From positions 22,399,116 to 22,463,115 of the forward strand of contig NC_067196.1 of assembly GCF_000699445.3 (NCBI RefSeq): a stretch of DNA of 64,000 nt, written 5' to 3'. The notes beneath the pieces are model-generated. The model was not told the DNA's origin, searched no databases, and was given only the letters and a program-made list of their open reading frames with translations. The position numbers were made by a program, and so were the translations under genes. The stretch's first letter is position 1, and each line of letters opens with the position of its first letter. The DNA is from Schistosoma haematobium. Lineage: Eukaryota > Platyhelminthes > Trematoda > Strigeidida > Schistosomatidae. Positions 34,858 to 45,842 of this stretch are shown here, piece by piece.

Positions 34858-35144
34858 GTGAAACTATAATTTATGGACTAACCAATCAGGTATAAGATAA
34901 TAGGTCTCTGATTTTGGCGCGAAATTCACTCATCCATTTGGCTAAATAGAGTTTCGGCATTATAGTTGATGTCAGTTCGTGATAAAAACCTGAAATCTAA
35001 TTCCTAACCCTAACTATCAACTGTAAATCATAATTATAATTCTTCATTCTGGTTTATAACCCTCATTTGGTCTTATTTATTAGCTGGACACTCTCAAGAT
35101 CACTTTAACATCGCTAAAAGGTCGTCCATAAATTATAGTCTCAC
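34858..35144. mobile_element. MITE-like element, copy 1 (287 bp)
   Basis: 21-bp terminal inverted repeats with one mismatch (GTGAAACTATAATTTATGGA at the left; the right end is its near reverse complement). The interior matches the copy at 41502-41787 in order: CCAATCAGGTATAAGATAAT, TTTTGGCGCGAAATTCA, CCTAACCCTAAC, TCGCTAAAAGGTCG. No coding capacity, so a non-autonomous DNA transposon is the simplest reading. Flanks CGAAGAAA / CAAAGAAA may be an imperfect 8-bp duplication if the TIR begins one base earlier. Confidence 0.75.
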
Positions 35145-35523
35145 CCAAAGAAAATATAAAGTCCAATAAGTAATAAAACTTAATAATGTATTTTTCTTGT
35201 GACAATAAAAATTCCCCCCAAAAATTGTAACCAAAATCTATGACATAATTCATTATGGATTAAAACAAAATAAGATCCACATATTCAATCTTTGATTCTA
35301 AAAAATCGAAAAAATTTCTGTTTTGTGTTTTTTTTAGGGGAGCCTAGAATAAAAGTAAATAAATTTTCGAAAATGAAGAATATTTGAGCGAACAATTGTT
35401 TTCAATAACTTCATCCTCGGGCTCTACAGTTATAAGTCCATAATTGTAATATTTTACAAAGGCCAAAAATAAGGCATGTAATAATCAATTTGACAATGTT
35501 ATGTGTTAAAAAATGGTGCACGT

Positions 35524-35745
35524 TGAAGTTAGACATTAACACCGTTGGATGCCGGCTCAATGGTCTAGTGGTTAAGTGCCTGCGCGCGAAACCAGTAGGT
35601 CCTGGGTTCAAATCTCGCAGGGGGTAGAGGTCGTGGATACGCACTGCTGAGGAGTCCCACAATAGGACGAAACGGCCGTCCAGTGCATCCAGGTTTTCCA
35701 TGGTGTTCTAGCTTCAACTGACTCATGATCTGAACCATTGAATGA
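35524..35745 (+). repeat. Family A unit, well preserved (tRNA-like + hammerhead)
   Basis: Leader GTTAGACATTAACACCGTTG, A box (AATGGTCTAGTGGTTAAGTG), B box (GGGTTCAAATCTC), spacer, ribozyme at 35641-35690 and tail TTCCATGGTGTTCTAGCTTC. The A/B boxes indicate a tRNA-derived pol III promoter. In this family the unit would be transcribed as a short RNA that can self-cleave. Minus-strand open frames here are shadows. Confidence 0.85.
35635..35692 (+). ncRNA. Family A hammerhead ribozyme, intact
   Basis: GCACUG/CAGUGC stem I, CUGAGGAG, stem II GUCCCACAAUAGGAC, GAAA, stem III strand ACGGCCGU (perfect palindrome), C at the cleavage site. All core positions fit the hammerhead consensus. Confidence 0.88.
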
Positions 35746-36204
35746 CCTTTCTAATTTGCAAATAATACAATTTTGAAGTGTATATCGTAACAGATGCAAA
35801 CGTGCACCATTTTTAACACGTAAATAAATCTGTAAATCTTACAATGTAACCAATTGAAACCTTAAAATATTCTAATAATCAATAATGAAAGTTGAATTAT
35901 AGTGAACAATATCTGATTCAGTTGTATTTGAGATTCATTGATTGAATACAATTACCTTACAATTTTACTTTTGACACTACGATTTGTATTCAATACCTAT
36001 TTCTTTCTTTCTTTTATCCTTCCTTCTTCTTTTTTTTCTCGAAATGTCTGTTACTTGGAAAAAAGTTAATTAAATCTCAACTAACCACTATTAATTCGAA
36101 CAAACTTTATAAAAATCAAATTAAATGATAATAATGAAATCAAATGAATCTATTTTCTGAATTCAATCTTAGTATTAAGAAAAATAGAATTGGTGACTGA
36201 TGTG

Positions 36205-36830
36205 ATGTGGGCTACTTATATCCATATAAGTAGCATATTACGGTGATCAGGCATAGAATGTATTTCAGTAGAAGATCGATGAGGAAAGAACGGGAACGGA
36301 ACGTAATTGGTATGAAAATGGAGGAATAATGAAATCTCAGACAATGGACTGATATTTGCAATTGAACAGTCAAGTTTGAGACGATGGGTTGATAGTCTGC
36401 AAATTATTCATGTAAAACAATACCAAGTGAATTAAACCTCACACCATTGCACAAGCAAGCGGTTATCAGGACTCAGTAGCTAAGTTGAGAAAGCGATGGC
36501 GTTTGAAGCGAACAGTACTGGAGTACTGAGTCCCAAGTAGGACGAAACGTGCGTCCTGGATTCCACTGCTAGCCACTATGCATCTTTGCTTATGGTGCTT
36601 ATAATTTAAGGCAATATCGAGGCAATACGCACATTATGCACATATGTCAATAAGATACTAATCAACTTCAGGCTTAAACATCAATGGCAAGATCCAAGTA
36701 AAACAATACCAAGTGAATTATTTACCATATGGTTCTCAGATTTTAGTGAGATGCTCTGTAATTTTATGTCAAATACATTCGATTGTTCCCATTCGTGTTC
36801 CTGTTTACTACACTGATACTTAATTCAATA
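36205..36830 (+). repeat. Family C copy interrupted by a family B insertion
   Basis: Family C blocks at 36205-36410 (GGCTACTTATATCCATATAA .. TGATAGTCTGCAAATTATT) resume at 36716 (AATTATTTACCATATGGTTC .. TTGTTCCCATTCGTGTTCC .. TTTACTAC). The Sm-alpha-like insert lies between. Confidence 0.8.
36411..36715 (+). mobile_element. Family B (Sm-alpha-like) insertion with TSD
   Basis: The 305-bp insert is flanked by AATTATTCA (36402-36410) and AATTATTTA (36716-36724). It starts and ends with the same ~20-base sequence (GTAAAACAATACCAAGTG), so it is one monomer plus a short overlap. The ribozyme has lost three core bases (CUGAGUCCC for CUGACGAGUCCC) through a deletion that also removed the B box, but GAAACGUGCGUCCUGG remains. 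Confidence 0.75.
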
Positions 36831-36859
36831 CTTATAGAACTTTATTATTATTTCAAGAC

Positions 36860-37210
36860 GGTCTACTTAAATATCTGGGCTACCTGTACCTACCATTTAG
36901 ATATTTCAACAAATTATCTGTTTCCTTGTGGATTTGTGAAACCTTTACAACGTTTCTCGGTACAAATTACAAAAATATACAAATTGGAGACATCATAATT
37001 GCTAACAATATGGATTGAAAAGAATGAACCTCATTCAGATGTCAATTTCTGAAATGCTGACATCTAACTGGCGATCACTCAATATTTATTGTTATTATCA
37101 ATCAAGAAATAATAAGCGGAAACTCTCTGAAACAATTTGTGCTGAGAATTCTATATTGTACCAAAAATATAATATTGAATAAAGCTGATATTAATAATAG
37201 TAATAGTAAA
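36860..37210 (+). repeat. Repeat family E, second copy
   Basis: Same block order and AATAAAGCTGATATTAATAA tail as the copy at 22150. Both copies lie on the same strand. The element lies directly right of a family C repeat. Confidence 0.65.
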
Positions 37211-37214
37211 TGAA

Positions 37215-38400
37215 TAAAATTAAATGGAAAAAGTATTCAATACTCTGGATATATTGAGAAATTTTATTTTACTAAATTTACAACTCTATCACATTGTTAG
37301 TGTATGTCATAAGATTAGAAATTTTCTATACTCGCTAAAAGCTGGAACTACGATCTCAAAGCAACTGAGATATAAATGTCAATAGACTATTGTAGGTTGA
37401 ATATAAACTCATCTGTTCAACATTGCCGCCTACATGTTATTATTAGTTTAATGATCTTTAAATATTATATAGAGTATAGAGTGAAAGGTTTTTTGTGTAT
37501 TCATTGTTTTCTATTTCTACGTACATGTTTAATCAAGTGTTATGAACGTGATAATGATGGAGTTTAAATAGAGAAACATAACGAAAGTTCCTATCTTCAT
37601 TTTTCTAAGAGTTTTAGACGGATATTCATGAGGGATGTTTTAAGTTAAAATGGAATAATAATCATAATCAAGTTCATCTTTGGAAATGATCTAGTTTATT
37701 GCAAAGTTAAAAAGCTATTCCTTATAACTTTTTAAGAGATTTTAAGTAGGAGAAATTCTACGAAAAAGTTTTTTCACCACGAAGAATTCATAGAAACTAA
37801 AAGCATTGTAATGCAAGATATCTAAATGAAAAGTAGTTGTCTTTTCATTCTCGGTCAATTTTTATCTACTTAATGTAACCCAGCGTTCCAAGTCTGAACT
37901 ATATAATGTGCATAAGTTATCTCAAGATTAAAGTCACATCTGATTATTTAGTCCCAGCTAGCACGAAACTTAGGTCTTGTGTTCCTTACAAACTATTTAT
38001 TTTCGGCTACTTGATATAAATTACTTTCTGGGATGCTTATCTACAACATGAGGTGTTTATTTCCAAGATCTTTATCATCATTCAACAATGAATATTAACA
38101 ACTCGAAAACACAAACAATTTCCTAATTTCAAACATTTTCAAATTGAGGATAATAGTTGAGTTTCAAGACGTTGTCAGCTGAAAATATAATTAGAAAATA
38201 GTTGAATAGTCAGTAATAATCTAAATGTTATGAATATTTTCATGAAGCAACTAAACACGTTAGACTAATTTCAGCTGAAACATAAAAAAATAGTAGCTTT
38301 TTTGATACTGTAAATAAACGGCAATTAACTTTAGGTAGAAATGTTTATTAAACTGATTGATAGTAGTTATGAACGTTCAGTGTTTTTCTCCATTTCTATT
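37215..38400. other. AT-rich stretch without recognised gene
   Basis: No exon, RNA gene or repeat recognised. Confidence 0.45.
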
Positions 38401-38409
38401 CAATCAATA

Positions 38410-41400
38410 CTTATTTACTTACGCCTGTTACTCCCAATGGAGCATAGGCCGCCGACCGGCATTCTCCAACCCACTCTGTCCTGGGCCTTCTTTTCTAGTT
38501 CTATCCAATTCTTGTTCATTTTTCTCATGTCTATTTCCATTTCTCGGCGTATTGTGTTCTTTGGTCTTCCTCTTTCCCTTTGGCCTTCAGGATTCCATGT
38601 GAGGGCTTGCCTTGTGACGCAGTTGGGTGCTTTCCTCAATGTGTGACCTATACACTTCCAGCGCTTCTTCCTGATTTCTTCCTCCGCTGGGATCTGGTTT
38701 GTTCTTTCCCACAGTTGGTTGTTGCTAATAGTGTCCGGCCAACGGATCCGAAGTATCTTGCGTAGACAACTGTTAATAAACACCTGTATTTTCTGGATGA
38801 TGGCTTTCGTAGTTCTCCAGGTCTCCGCCCTATACAGAAGAACTGTCTTGAAATTTGTATTGAAAATCCTGACCTTGGTGTTGGTTGACAGTTGCTTTGA
38901 GTTCCAAATCTTCTCCGTCAATTGTTACTGGATTGGTTCATGCTGTGTTGTATCGGAGAATCTTGCTTTTCCCTTTGTTTATATTGAGACCTACTGCTGT
39001 TGAGGCTGCTACCACACTGGTCGTCTTCTCCTGCATTTGTTTTTGCGTTTGGGATAGAAGGGCCAGATAATCTGCGAAGTCTAGATCGTCCAAATGCATC
39101 TTAGATGTCCATTGTATCCCGCGCTTCCCTTCACACGTTGACGTCTTCATGATCAAGTCGATCACCAGGAGAAAGAGAAAGGGTGAGAGTAAGCAACCTT
39201 GCCTAACACCGGTCTTTACTTCGAACGAATTTGTCAACTGTCCTCCATGCACATTTTTGCAGTGTAATCTATCATATGAACTCTGTCTGATATTGACTAT
39301 CTTCTGAGGCACGCCATAGTGTCGAAGAAGTTTCCATAGTGTTGTTCTGTCCACGCTATCAAATGCCTTTTAGTAGTCAATGAAGTTGATGTAGAGTGAT
39401 GAATTCCATTCAATTGATAGTTCCACAATGATCCGTAGAGTTGCGAATTGGTCTGTACACGATCTATCCTTACGGAATCCTGCCTGTTGGTCACGAAGTT
39501 GGGTGTCTACGCAGTCCTTCATCCTGTTTAACGATACCCTGTTGAAGACTTTTCCCGGTATTGAGAGAAGAGTGATGCCCCTGTAGTTATCACACTTGCT
39601 GAGATCGCCTTTCTTCGGTATTTTGATCAGAAGTCCTTCTTTCCAGTCTGTTGGCACTTGTTCCTCATCTCAAATCTTATTGAAGACAATGTGGAGTATC
39701 CTTGCAGTTGTCGCTACGTCTGCGTTCAGTGCCTCTGCTGGGATGTTGTCCGGTCCTGCTTCTTTGCCACTCTTGATTTGTCTGATGGCCATGCTGATTT
39801 CTTCAATTGTTGGTGAGCCAACATTGATTGGGAGGTCCGTGGGTGCTGCTTCAATGTTGGGTGGGTTCAGTGGAGCTGGTCGATTCAAGAGTTCTTTGAA
39901 GTGTTCTGCCCACCTGTTTTTTTGCTCTTCAATGTTGGTGATTACCTCGCCTCCCTTGCTTTTCACTGGTCGTTCTGGTTTGCGGCGATTTCCAGAGTTT
40001 CTTCGTTATGTCATACAATTGTCTCATATTTCCTTCTCTTGCAGCCTTTTCCGCCGTCATTGCTAGATCTTCCACATATTTACGTTTGTCGGTTCTGATG
40101 CTCCTCTTCACTTGTTTGTTTACTTCTGTGTATTCAGCTTGTGCCTTGGCTTTTTCTACTCTTGTTCGGCTGGTATTGATTGCTGCTTTCTTGTTCCTCC
40201 TTTCTTGAATCTTATCCAATGTATCAACAGTGATCCATTCCTTGTGATGGTGCTTCTTGTGACCCAGGACCTCATGACATGTTGAAGTGATTGCTTCTTT
40301 GATCCCCTTCCAGTTGCTCTCCATAGTAGTTCCTTATCCATTGAGTAGATCATGAAAGGCCTGGAACCTATTGCTGAGGACTATCTTGAATTTGTTGAGT
40401 TTGTTAGTAACCTGAAGAAAGGCCGTATTGAACTTCTGTGATATTGTCCGCCCCATTGTCTCGTACTGCTTTAGTTTCAATTTCATCTTGGCGACCAGCA
40501 AGTGATGATCTGATGCTATATCAGCTCCTCTCTTGGTTCTCACGTCTTCCATCGTCCTCCTGAACGTTTTGTTGATGCAAATATGGTCGATTCGGTTTTG
40601 CGTGGTGTGGTCCGGTAAAGTCCATGTGATTTTGTGTATGCGTTTATGTGGGAATATGGTGCTGCCCATGACCAGTTTATCGAAGGCACATAGATTTGCA
40701 AATCTCTCACCATTTTTGTTCCTTTCTCCCAGTCCGTGAAGTCCCATGGTGTCTTCATATCCAGTGTTGTCCGTTCCAACCTTGGCATTGAAGTCTCCCA
40801 TCAGGATGGTCAGGTCCTTTGTTGGGCACTTCTCGATGATTGACTGCAGCCTATCGTAGAATTGATCTGTAGCTTCTTCATTGTAGTCGTTGGTAGGCGC
40901 ATAGCATTGGATGATATTCATTGAAATGCCCTCTTTCTTTGTTTTGAAGGAGGCTTTGATGATCCTTGGTCCATGAGATACCCATCCTATAAGCGCATTT
41001 TGCGCTTGTTTAGACAGCATCAATGCAACTCCTTGTGTATGTGGGGCATTTTCTTCTTCATGGCCGGAGTGTAACAGGAGCTCTCCTGAAGTTAGTCGTT
41101 GTTGTCCAACTTTTGTTCAATGTGTTTCATTGATCCCAAGCACCTTCAGGTTTTATCTCCTCATTTCTGCAGCAATTTGGAAGGCTCTTCTGGTGTCCCA
41201 CATTGTACGAGTATTCCATATACCTAAATAAATGGTTGCTCTGGTTGTCAGAAGGGGCATCGGCCTCGTAACTTCCGAAGGAACTCGGCTTTCATCATCA
41301 GGCATCATAGTTCTTCTAAATGAGGACCTTCTGATTCCCGGGGCAGAGTTTAAAAGGTTCGAATATTTTTTTCTGGTTAGCGTTTTTTTAGCGAGTTAGT

Positions 41401-41460
41401 TTTCTACGGGATGGGGTCGCTAACCCCATGCCCCCGGAGGGACCCCAAGTGGAGTTTATC
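38410..41460 (-). mobile_element. Near-complete RTE-clade (SR2-like) retrotransposon
   Basis: A 9-bp duplication (CAATCAATA, 38401-38409 and 41461-41469) bounds a 3.05-kb element. The minus strand runs from a GC-rich 5' leader (TGGGGTCCCTCCGGGGGCAT, GGGGTTAGCGACCCCATC) through an APE-type endonuclease and a reverse transcriptase to the 3' end GTAACAGGCGTAAGTAAATA. Order and length fit RTE elements, which encode one EN-RT protein and have short 3' ends. It appears full-length at both ends yet is dead by internal mutation. Confidence 0.92.
38415..41310 (-). pseudogene. RTE endonuclease-reverse transcriptase, inactivated
   Basis: The protein would copy element RNA into nicked target DNA. Endonuclease (about 40420-41310): YLGIWNTRTMW, then two stops, then NIIQCYAPT, MGDFNAKVG and the catalytic SDHHLLVAK, all readable. 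Linker 39929-40420. RT (about 38940-39966): AGPDNIPAEA, CDNYRGITLLS, QAGFRKDRSCTDQ, VRQGCLLSPFLF. Damage: the Glu codon before KAFDSVDR is a stop (39370-39372); the FADD box reads FADY (39067-39069); roughly 40 codons between KSKILRYNTA..TIDGE and KIWNSKQL are deleted; several frameshifts. The C-terminal ORF 38415-38921 ([22 protein letters not shown]) is intact. Long plus-strand frames here are antisense shadows. Confidence 0.9.
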
Positions 41461-41501
41461 CAATCAATAATTTAATACAATTGTTTAGTAAAAATCTAGT
41501 G

Positions 41502-41787
41502 GTAAGACTATAATTTATGCATGAGCCAATCAGATTTAAGATAGTAGGTCTTGTATTTTGGCGCGAAATTCATCCACTTATTTGTCTAAATATCGTTTTG
41601 GCATTATAGATTATATCGGTTCATGATGAAAACATTAAATCTAATTCCGAACCCTAACGCTGAACTGTCAATCCAAATCCATATTCCTCATACTAATTTA
41701 TAATCTTCATTTAACCCTAGTAAGTAGGCGGACATTTCAAGGTCATTTTAGCGTTGCTAAAAGGCCATTCATAAATTATAGTCTTAC
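41502..41787. mobile_element. MITE-like element, copy 2 (286 bp)
   Basis: Perfect 18-bp terminal inverted repeats (GTAAGACTATAATTTATG and its reverse complement). The interior aligns with 34858-35144 throughout, including TTTTGGCGCGAAATTCATCC and CGAACCCTAAC. It starts 32 bases beyond the RTE insertion. No clear TSD for this copy. Confidence 0.8.
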
Positions 41788-43230
41788 AGAGCCATTATAC
41801 AGATTCTTATGTTTTTAAGATCAAATTGTATTATCCATATTTATTCCATAGGATTTAACTCTGTATAGCATAGCTTAGTTAACATTTAAATTAATCATCA
41901 TGAAAACTGCCTGACTAATTTTTGAATCAGCTAAATTTTCAGGTTGAAACTTCTTCGTTAGATTTGATAAAACATTAGACGCAACTAGGCATTGAACAGT
42001 AGTGTAACGTTCTTATTTTAAACTCATTTATCAGCTTCAAAACGGAATAAGATGAAACCTCGAAACTTTACTTTTTACACTGATTACAATAACTTTGTTA
42101 CACTGAATTACACCCTAGCACTTCACTTTTTTTCAGTATTAAATCTATTCTGAAAATAATATTTCAAAATCCGTACTACCGTTGAGATAGTTATGCTTTG
42201 AAAACTGATATCTATTATTTTGCGTAGAGGTATGGATCCTCTCGTTATTAATAGTCAGAACTGGATTCAGAACATAATCTGTTAAAACATCTAGACGTTG
42301 AGAAGTTGCCCCAATATTGACTATGGGAACAAGTCAGTTATATTTTTGCATAGATGATAACAGCGAAATCTAAAAAGCGTGAAATATCCTATTGGAGGCT
42401 TCCAATTCACTAACTTAATAAATAACGTGATGTTATCTAAAGCGACAGGTATAAAGTTTGATGTTTGATGTGAACAACAATACTGGAATACAGATAACTC
42501 TAGTTAGGATGTCCCGAATAGAGGGAATCGCCAACGGTGAATTTTGTTACATTCAGTGTTTAAAAAAATTAAAAATACAATTGACTTTTGTATTACTGAG
42601 TAAATATTCAGTAGTGTATAACTTGTGCAACCTTTTAAAGAGAAAACAATGTTTGAATTTTTCATCACTAACACATTTCCATATACGAATTTAATGCGTT
42701 AATCTCACTGTAACACTAATCTGTGACTTTTAAAACTTTATACGAACTTTCGGTTTTGTTTATTGTTAATCTCATCATTATAACGTGTGTCCAAGTATAA
42801 TTTTTCAGTTAACTATTACTTAATTTTATTATTAATCGTTTTACGTATAACTATTTTGGAAGTTTATAAAGAACTCTGACTGACTAACTTATTTTCATTA
42901 TTCTTCGAGCTCTTGAAAACGTTGTCCAGAAATTATTGAAGGTTCTTAACAGTAATGACGAAATAAATAATTTTAAAATCACATGAACACTTCAAGTAGT
43001 TATTATCCAATCTAAATGACGTTTTTTACAGCATCTTGGCAACTTTGTGATTTCTACAAGATTTTTTTAAACAGTTTCATGGATTCAAGTTATCAATGAG
43101 TGATTTCTAATGTGAAACGTTATAGGTTGAACAAATTATAATTGCATACAAAAACTCATTTTATTCATTTGGCATCTGATTACATGCATTACTATTACAA
43201 AAAACGTTTTCAGTAAAAGGTTCAGGAGAT
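41788..43230. other. AT-rich stretch without recognised gene
   Basis: No exon-like or repeat signal recognised. Confidence 0.45.
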
Positions 43231-43234
43231 TATT

Positions 43235-43430
43235 AAGTTTTTGATTGAGATCATGAACCGATTGATGTCAAACCACCATTGAAAACCTGAAAGCACTGGA
43301 TGGCTGTTCCGTCCTATTGTGTGACTCTTCGGCAGTGTGCATCCACGATCCCGTACAAGAGATTGAAACTCAGGGCATTCAGTCTCGCGTGCGAACGCTT
43401 AATCTCTAGACCAATGAGCCGGTATTCACT
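43235..43430 (-). repeat. Family A unit, ribozyme damaged
   Basis: Minus strand: A box region (TGGTCTAGAGATTAAGCGTT), B-box relic (GAGTTTCAATCTC), GCACACUG, CCGAAGAG, GGAA in place of GAAA, stem III relic, tail TTTTCAATGGTGGTTTGACA. Not active. Confidence 0.75.
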
Positions 43431-43974
43431 AAATTACGCGTTTTGTCAATAAATCACGCTAAAAACTCCGATCTTTTTTAGTTAAATTCAATAAAATATG
43501 TTTGTAATTAGCTTTGTTGATAAACTTTTGATAAAAAATTGACTGTGAAAAATTCAAACTCAGTTTTATACGAACATCAGTGAGACACTTTAAACTTGAT
43601 CAGAAAGTTTAAAGCATTTTATTTAATAAATTATTGACTTTACACATATATATCCTAATTCAATTTATAAAAATCCTGTATTCATAGGGACTTTTTATTT
43701 ATTCAAGTAGTGTTTCTTTTGCAAAATGTGAATCAGTCTAAAAAACAAAACAAGAAATGCTGAATAGACTAATCAATCACTATTTGCCTATGAATATTAT
43801 GACTGTAGAGAATTGTATAGATAGGAAAGATTAAGAAAGATAACATATACTAGTGATATGAATATTATAGATGAATGATGATTATTAACGAGAAGCGCAT
43901 TATTGACTCAAAGTCTCAAATGACTGAATATTAAGAGAGAAAAACAAATGATCAACAAAACTAAAGGGCCGTTT

Positions 43975-44290
43975 TTGTAAGCAGTGATGGATAGTGACTA
44001 GCAGCGGAATCCAGGACGCGCGTTTCGTCCTATTTGGGGCTCGTCAGCTGGATGTACCAGCATCTCAGAGTTGATGTTCATTCTGGGACTCAAACAGAGT
44101 CCCCAATAGGACGAAACGCGCGTCCTGGATTACACTGCTGGCCATTATCCATCATTGCTTACCAAAAGCTTGTGAACTAAGGCAATATAGAGGCATACGT
44201 ATAGTATGCACATATGCCAACAACAGACTGATCAAATGCAGTCTTAAACCTCAATGGGAAGATACAAGCCAAATGATACCAAGTGAATTT
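43975..44290. mobile_element. Head-to-head family B pair inserted as one unit
   Basis: A 12-13-base duplication with one mismatch (AAAGGGCCGTTT at 43963-43974, AAAGAGCCGTTT at 44291-44302) brackets the pair. Left: minus ribozyme with leader to GGGACTCAAAC. Right: plus strand from GAGTCCCCAATAGGACGAAA through the 3' half ending ATACCAAGTGAATT. The B-box arms meet at about 44095. Confidence 0.8.
44003..44054 (-). ncRNA. Family B hammerhead
   Basis: CCAG/CUGG stem I, CUGACGAG, stem II with one mismatch (GCCCC..GGAC), GAAA, ACGCGCGU palindromic stem III strand, C. Core intact. Confidence 0.8.
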
Positions 44291-44679
44291 AAAGAGCCGT
44301 TTACTGATTAATAGTTTTAGTGAAATAATCTAATCATCACCTTGAACTACATAATTTGTGTATCAATCATCTTTTGAAAATTATTTCAATTAAATTGATT
44401 AGATCATTTATTATTGTTTTTTTGGTTCATCTATATTTATTTACATATTTCTTTCTTGTTTTTCCATGTTTTCTCACTTATTCTAATAATATCTTCATAA
44501 ATAGTTAAATTTCTTGTTTCCCTAATTGTCAGGGTCAATTGTTCAAGTGTTTTATTAAAAATGAATTTTTAAATGAAAATTGATTCAATGATCAATTATA
44601 ACTGTTATTTATTGATTTTTTTTAAAAAAAATGTTTTTGTGGGATAAAACCTCTTTTTCAAATAAATATTTACCAGTGG

Positions 44680-44762
44680 AGTTCAACCAGGTCCGTTGTG
44701 AGATATCAGCTCACTGAAGACAATGGTGTTCGGTGACGCAACTTCGTGGATTGGTTGAAATG
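44680..44762 (+). repeat. Family A 5' leader fragment
   Basis: CCAGTGGAGTTCAACCAGGT .. GATATCAGCTCACTGAAGAC .. GCAACTTCGTGGATTGGTTG matches the reversed leader at 5475-5570. It stops before the tRNA-like boxes. Confidence 0.75.
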
Positions 44763-44811
44763 GATTTTTGTAGTTGTTTAATTTATTAACTTTTAAAATA
44801 TTGATATTTAG

Positions 44812-45062
44812 AAACAAAGATGGATGATGGCTATCATCGAAATCCAGGGTGTACTAGCTGAATGTACCAATTGATGAGTTCTAAATAGGATGAAATGCAC
44901 GTCCTGGATTCCACTGTTATCCGCCATCCGTCATTGCTTATAGTACTTGTGATTTAAGGCAATACAGAGGCAATCCACACAGGATTCATATATGTCAATG
45001 AGAGACTGATCATGTTCAGTCCTAAATATCAATGAGCAGATTCAAATAAACAATTCAAAATG
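44812..45062. repeat. Head-to-head family B pair, decayed
   Basis: A short minus ribozyme tail (44815-44850) joins a plus-strand 3' half (44870-45062: UUGAUGAG, GGAUGAAAUGCACGUCCUGG, then GCAATACAGAGGCAATCCAC and the leader-side end). One core base is changed and GGAC is GGAU. Confidence 0.7.
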
Positions 45063-45389
45063 AACTAATATTTTGATTTTGAAGTTTCCTCTTTTAAACG
45101 CTAAACGAAATATTGAAAAACGTAGCTTAATTTAGAGTATGTGGTTATTGTGCACTACTGAGACTGTAAAATCGAATCCAGGGATTTTTGTCCAAACAGA
45201 TTAGATATGATAATATATCAGTCACTGGTCACAGATCCTTGTTGTAGTGAAGATGAATTTGATGGGGCTTCGATTTCTGGGCTAAGTGGTTTAATAGCAA
45301 AGAATTCATCGTCTTTCTAGACAGTATCCTGAATATGAATTTTATATAGCGGTGAGCTTTATGAGTTTCTCTACAACCGAATATCTATT

Positions 45390-45670
45390 TGTTTTCTCAA
45401 CAGTAAATTTAAATGGTGGAAGTTGGCATTTCTGCACATTTATTTTTATTTCCCCCAACCTCTTGATCTGATTCTTGGCCTAATAGTTAATTATGAGTTT
45501 TTAATTGGTTAATAACTTGGGTCTATTTCAATATACTTGTTGATTGGTGACTGACCTGAGTGTTAGGCTTGCAGGAATTCCTTAAACTTCCTTCCGTTAT
45601 CTATGTCTAAGATTTCAACATCTTCCCTGTCGAATGTGTATCAGAATTCGTCAACGTGTATATTTTTTTT
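45390..45670 (-). pseudogene. PLE C-terminal relic
   Basis: Minus-strand translation with stops: YTFDREDVEILDIDNGRKFK, EFLQA, HSGQSPINKYIEIDPSY, PIKNS. The 'INxxIxIDPxYxPI' ending is the usual end of PLE proteins downstream of GIY-YIG. Aligns with 3400-3760. Adjacent (45843) is a P2 ribozyme pair, consistent with a PLE 3' region. Confidence 0.45.
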
Positions 45671-45842
45671 GAAATGTTTATTTGACTATGCTTACAGAAA
45701 ATGTACACTATGATAATACAAAAAGAGTTTAAATATCAAGTGAACTTAATTAAAAGTGAACTAATTATTGAATTTTGAAAAACTATATATCATAAATTGA
45801 GTATTGGGTAGAAAGTTATATATTCTTTGTTATATTCCGATG

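Larger units (their letters stand above)
35503..35819. repeat. Inverted repeat flanking a family A unit
   Basis: 35503-35524 (GTGTTAAAAAATGGTGCACG..) and 35799-35819 are reverse complements apart from one A-tract indel. They enclose the family A unit asymmetrically. Confidence 0.75.

Noticed and set aside
39596..40066. 156-codon plus-strand frame, and similar frames at 38341, 38719, 40008 and 40533
   Set aside because: All are antisense shadows of the RTE endonuclease-reverse transcriptase.
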